Source: Campylobacteraceae bacterium (GTDB taxonomy: Bacteria; Campylobacterota; Campylobacteria; Campylobacterales; Sulfurovaceae). From it: 33,606 bases of DNA. Of this stretch, positions 33,549-33,606 are shown in pieces (the first letter of the stretch is position 1; each line of letters opens with the position of its first letter). The position numbers and the translations under genes are program-made. The notes beneath the pieces are model-generated. The model was not told the DNA's origin, made no database searches, and was given only the letters and a program-made list of their open reading frames with translations. The stretch spans positions 1 to 33,606 of the forward strand of contig JALVTE010000069.1 in assembly GCA_027024155.1 (NCBI GenBank). Direction: 5' to 3'.

Positions 33549-33606
33549 GGGGTGCTAAAGTAGAAAGAGGAAGATAAAAGAGGTCGCTGTCATTGGTTAA
33601 TAAAAA

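Noticed and set aside
33480-33606. Leader of an rRNA operon or tmRNA at the right edge
   Set aside because: A TTGACA box and GGGGTGC start were tempting, but no 16S, tmRNA or SRP signature is visible before the window ends.

Overview
This window is chromosomal DNA from a low-GC member of the Campylobacterota (Epsilonproteobacteria), probably a free-living sulfurimonad or sulfurovum-like lineage; the genus cannot be fixed from sequence alone. Evidence: the gene run tgt / COG3400-type RCK protein / aroB / mscS / mtaB / FtsH-like AAA / bioV is a familiar order in this phylum, BioV is a pimeloyl-ACP esterase type typical of it, and a peroxiredoxin is paired with a PerR-like Fur protein. Genes are tightly packed, and several use GTG or TTG starts.

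Layout. 1-3622: the 3' end of glyS, a FAD-only MnmC-type tRNA-modification oxidoreductase, then an unrecognised membrane protein coupled to a NYN-LOTUS putative RNase. 3684-4752: 2-Cys peroxiredoxin with a PerR-like repressor and a candidate operator. 4749-5020: a nested intergenic repeat element. 5031-7119: a CaCA-type cation antiporter and ybeY (minus strand), then queC (plus strand). 7116-8599: a HipA kinase followed by a HipB-like HTH gene, in the order opposite to E. coli hipBA, with a consensus promoter inside an inverted repeat. 8612-11289: an EmrA/EmrB-type efflux pair. 11383-11559: two identical tandem tRNA-Asn(GTT) genes. 11679-14631: ribD-ubiE-xseA.

14660-19608 is an accessory island between housekeeping genes. 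It holds an antitoxin whose partner toxin is cut to 30 codons, a DUF2164 gene, and a compact three-gene operon: a HipB-like HTH regulator, an 875-residue Mrr-type nuclease/STAND NTPase, and a second HipA-like kinase. The operon starts from a TATAAT box overlapped by a perfect 20-bp palindrome. A phage-defence-style nuclease-STAND gene lodged between hipB and hipA is the most unusual arrangement here and the best candidate for an undescribed defence or toxin system.

19716-24818: ilvE, a prohibitin-type SPFH protein, hisIE, a small exported protein and tgt, separated by repeat-rich spacers. 24913-33333: the RCK-domain protein, then a nearly gapless run aroB-mscS-mtaB-FtsH-like AAA-bioV-SDR. The FtsH-like protein has lost the zinc-protease motif.

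A dispersed repeat with core ATTAAGTTAAGG occurs at least eight times in spacers (around 4769, 5013, 20691, 20739, 22630, 22843, 33380 and 33406). It often occurs as inverted pairs, and two of these pairs enclose a second, different inverted repeat. This looks like a family of miniature, probably non-autonomous elements. No rRNA, CRISPR array, integrase or transposase gene was seen.
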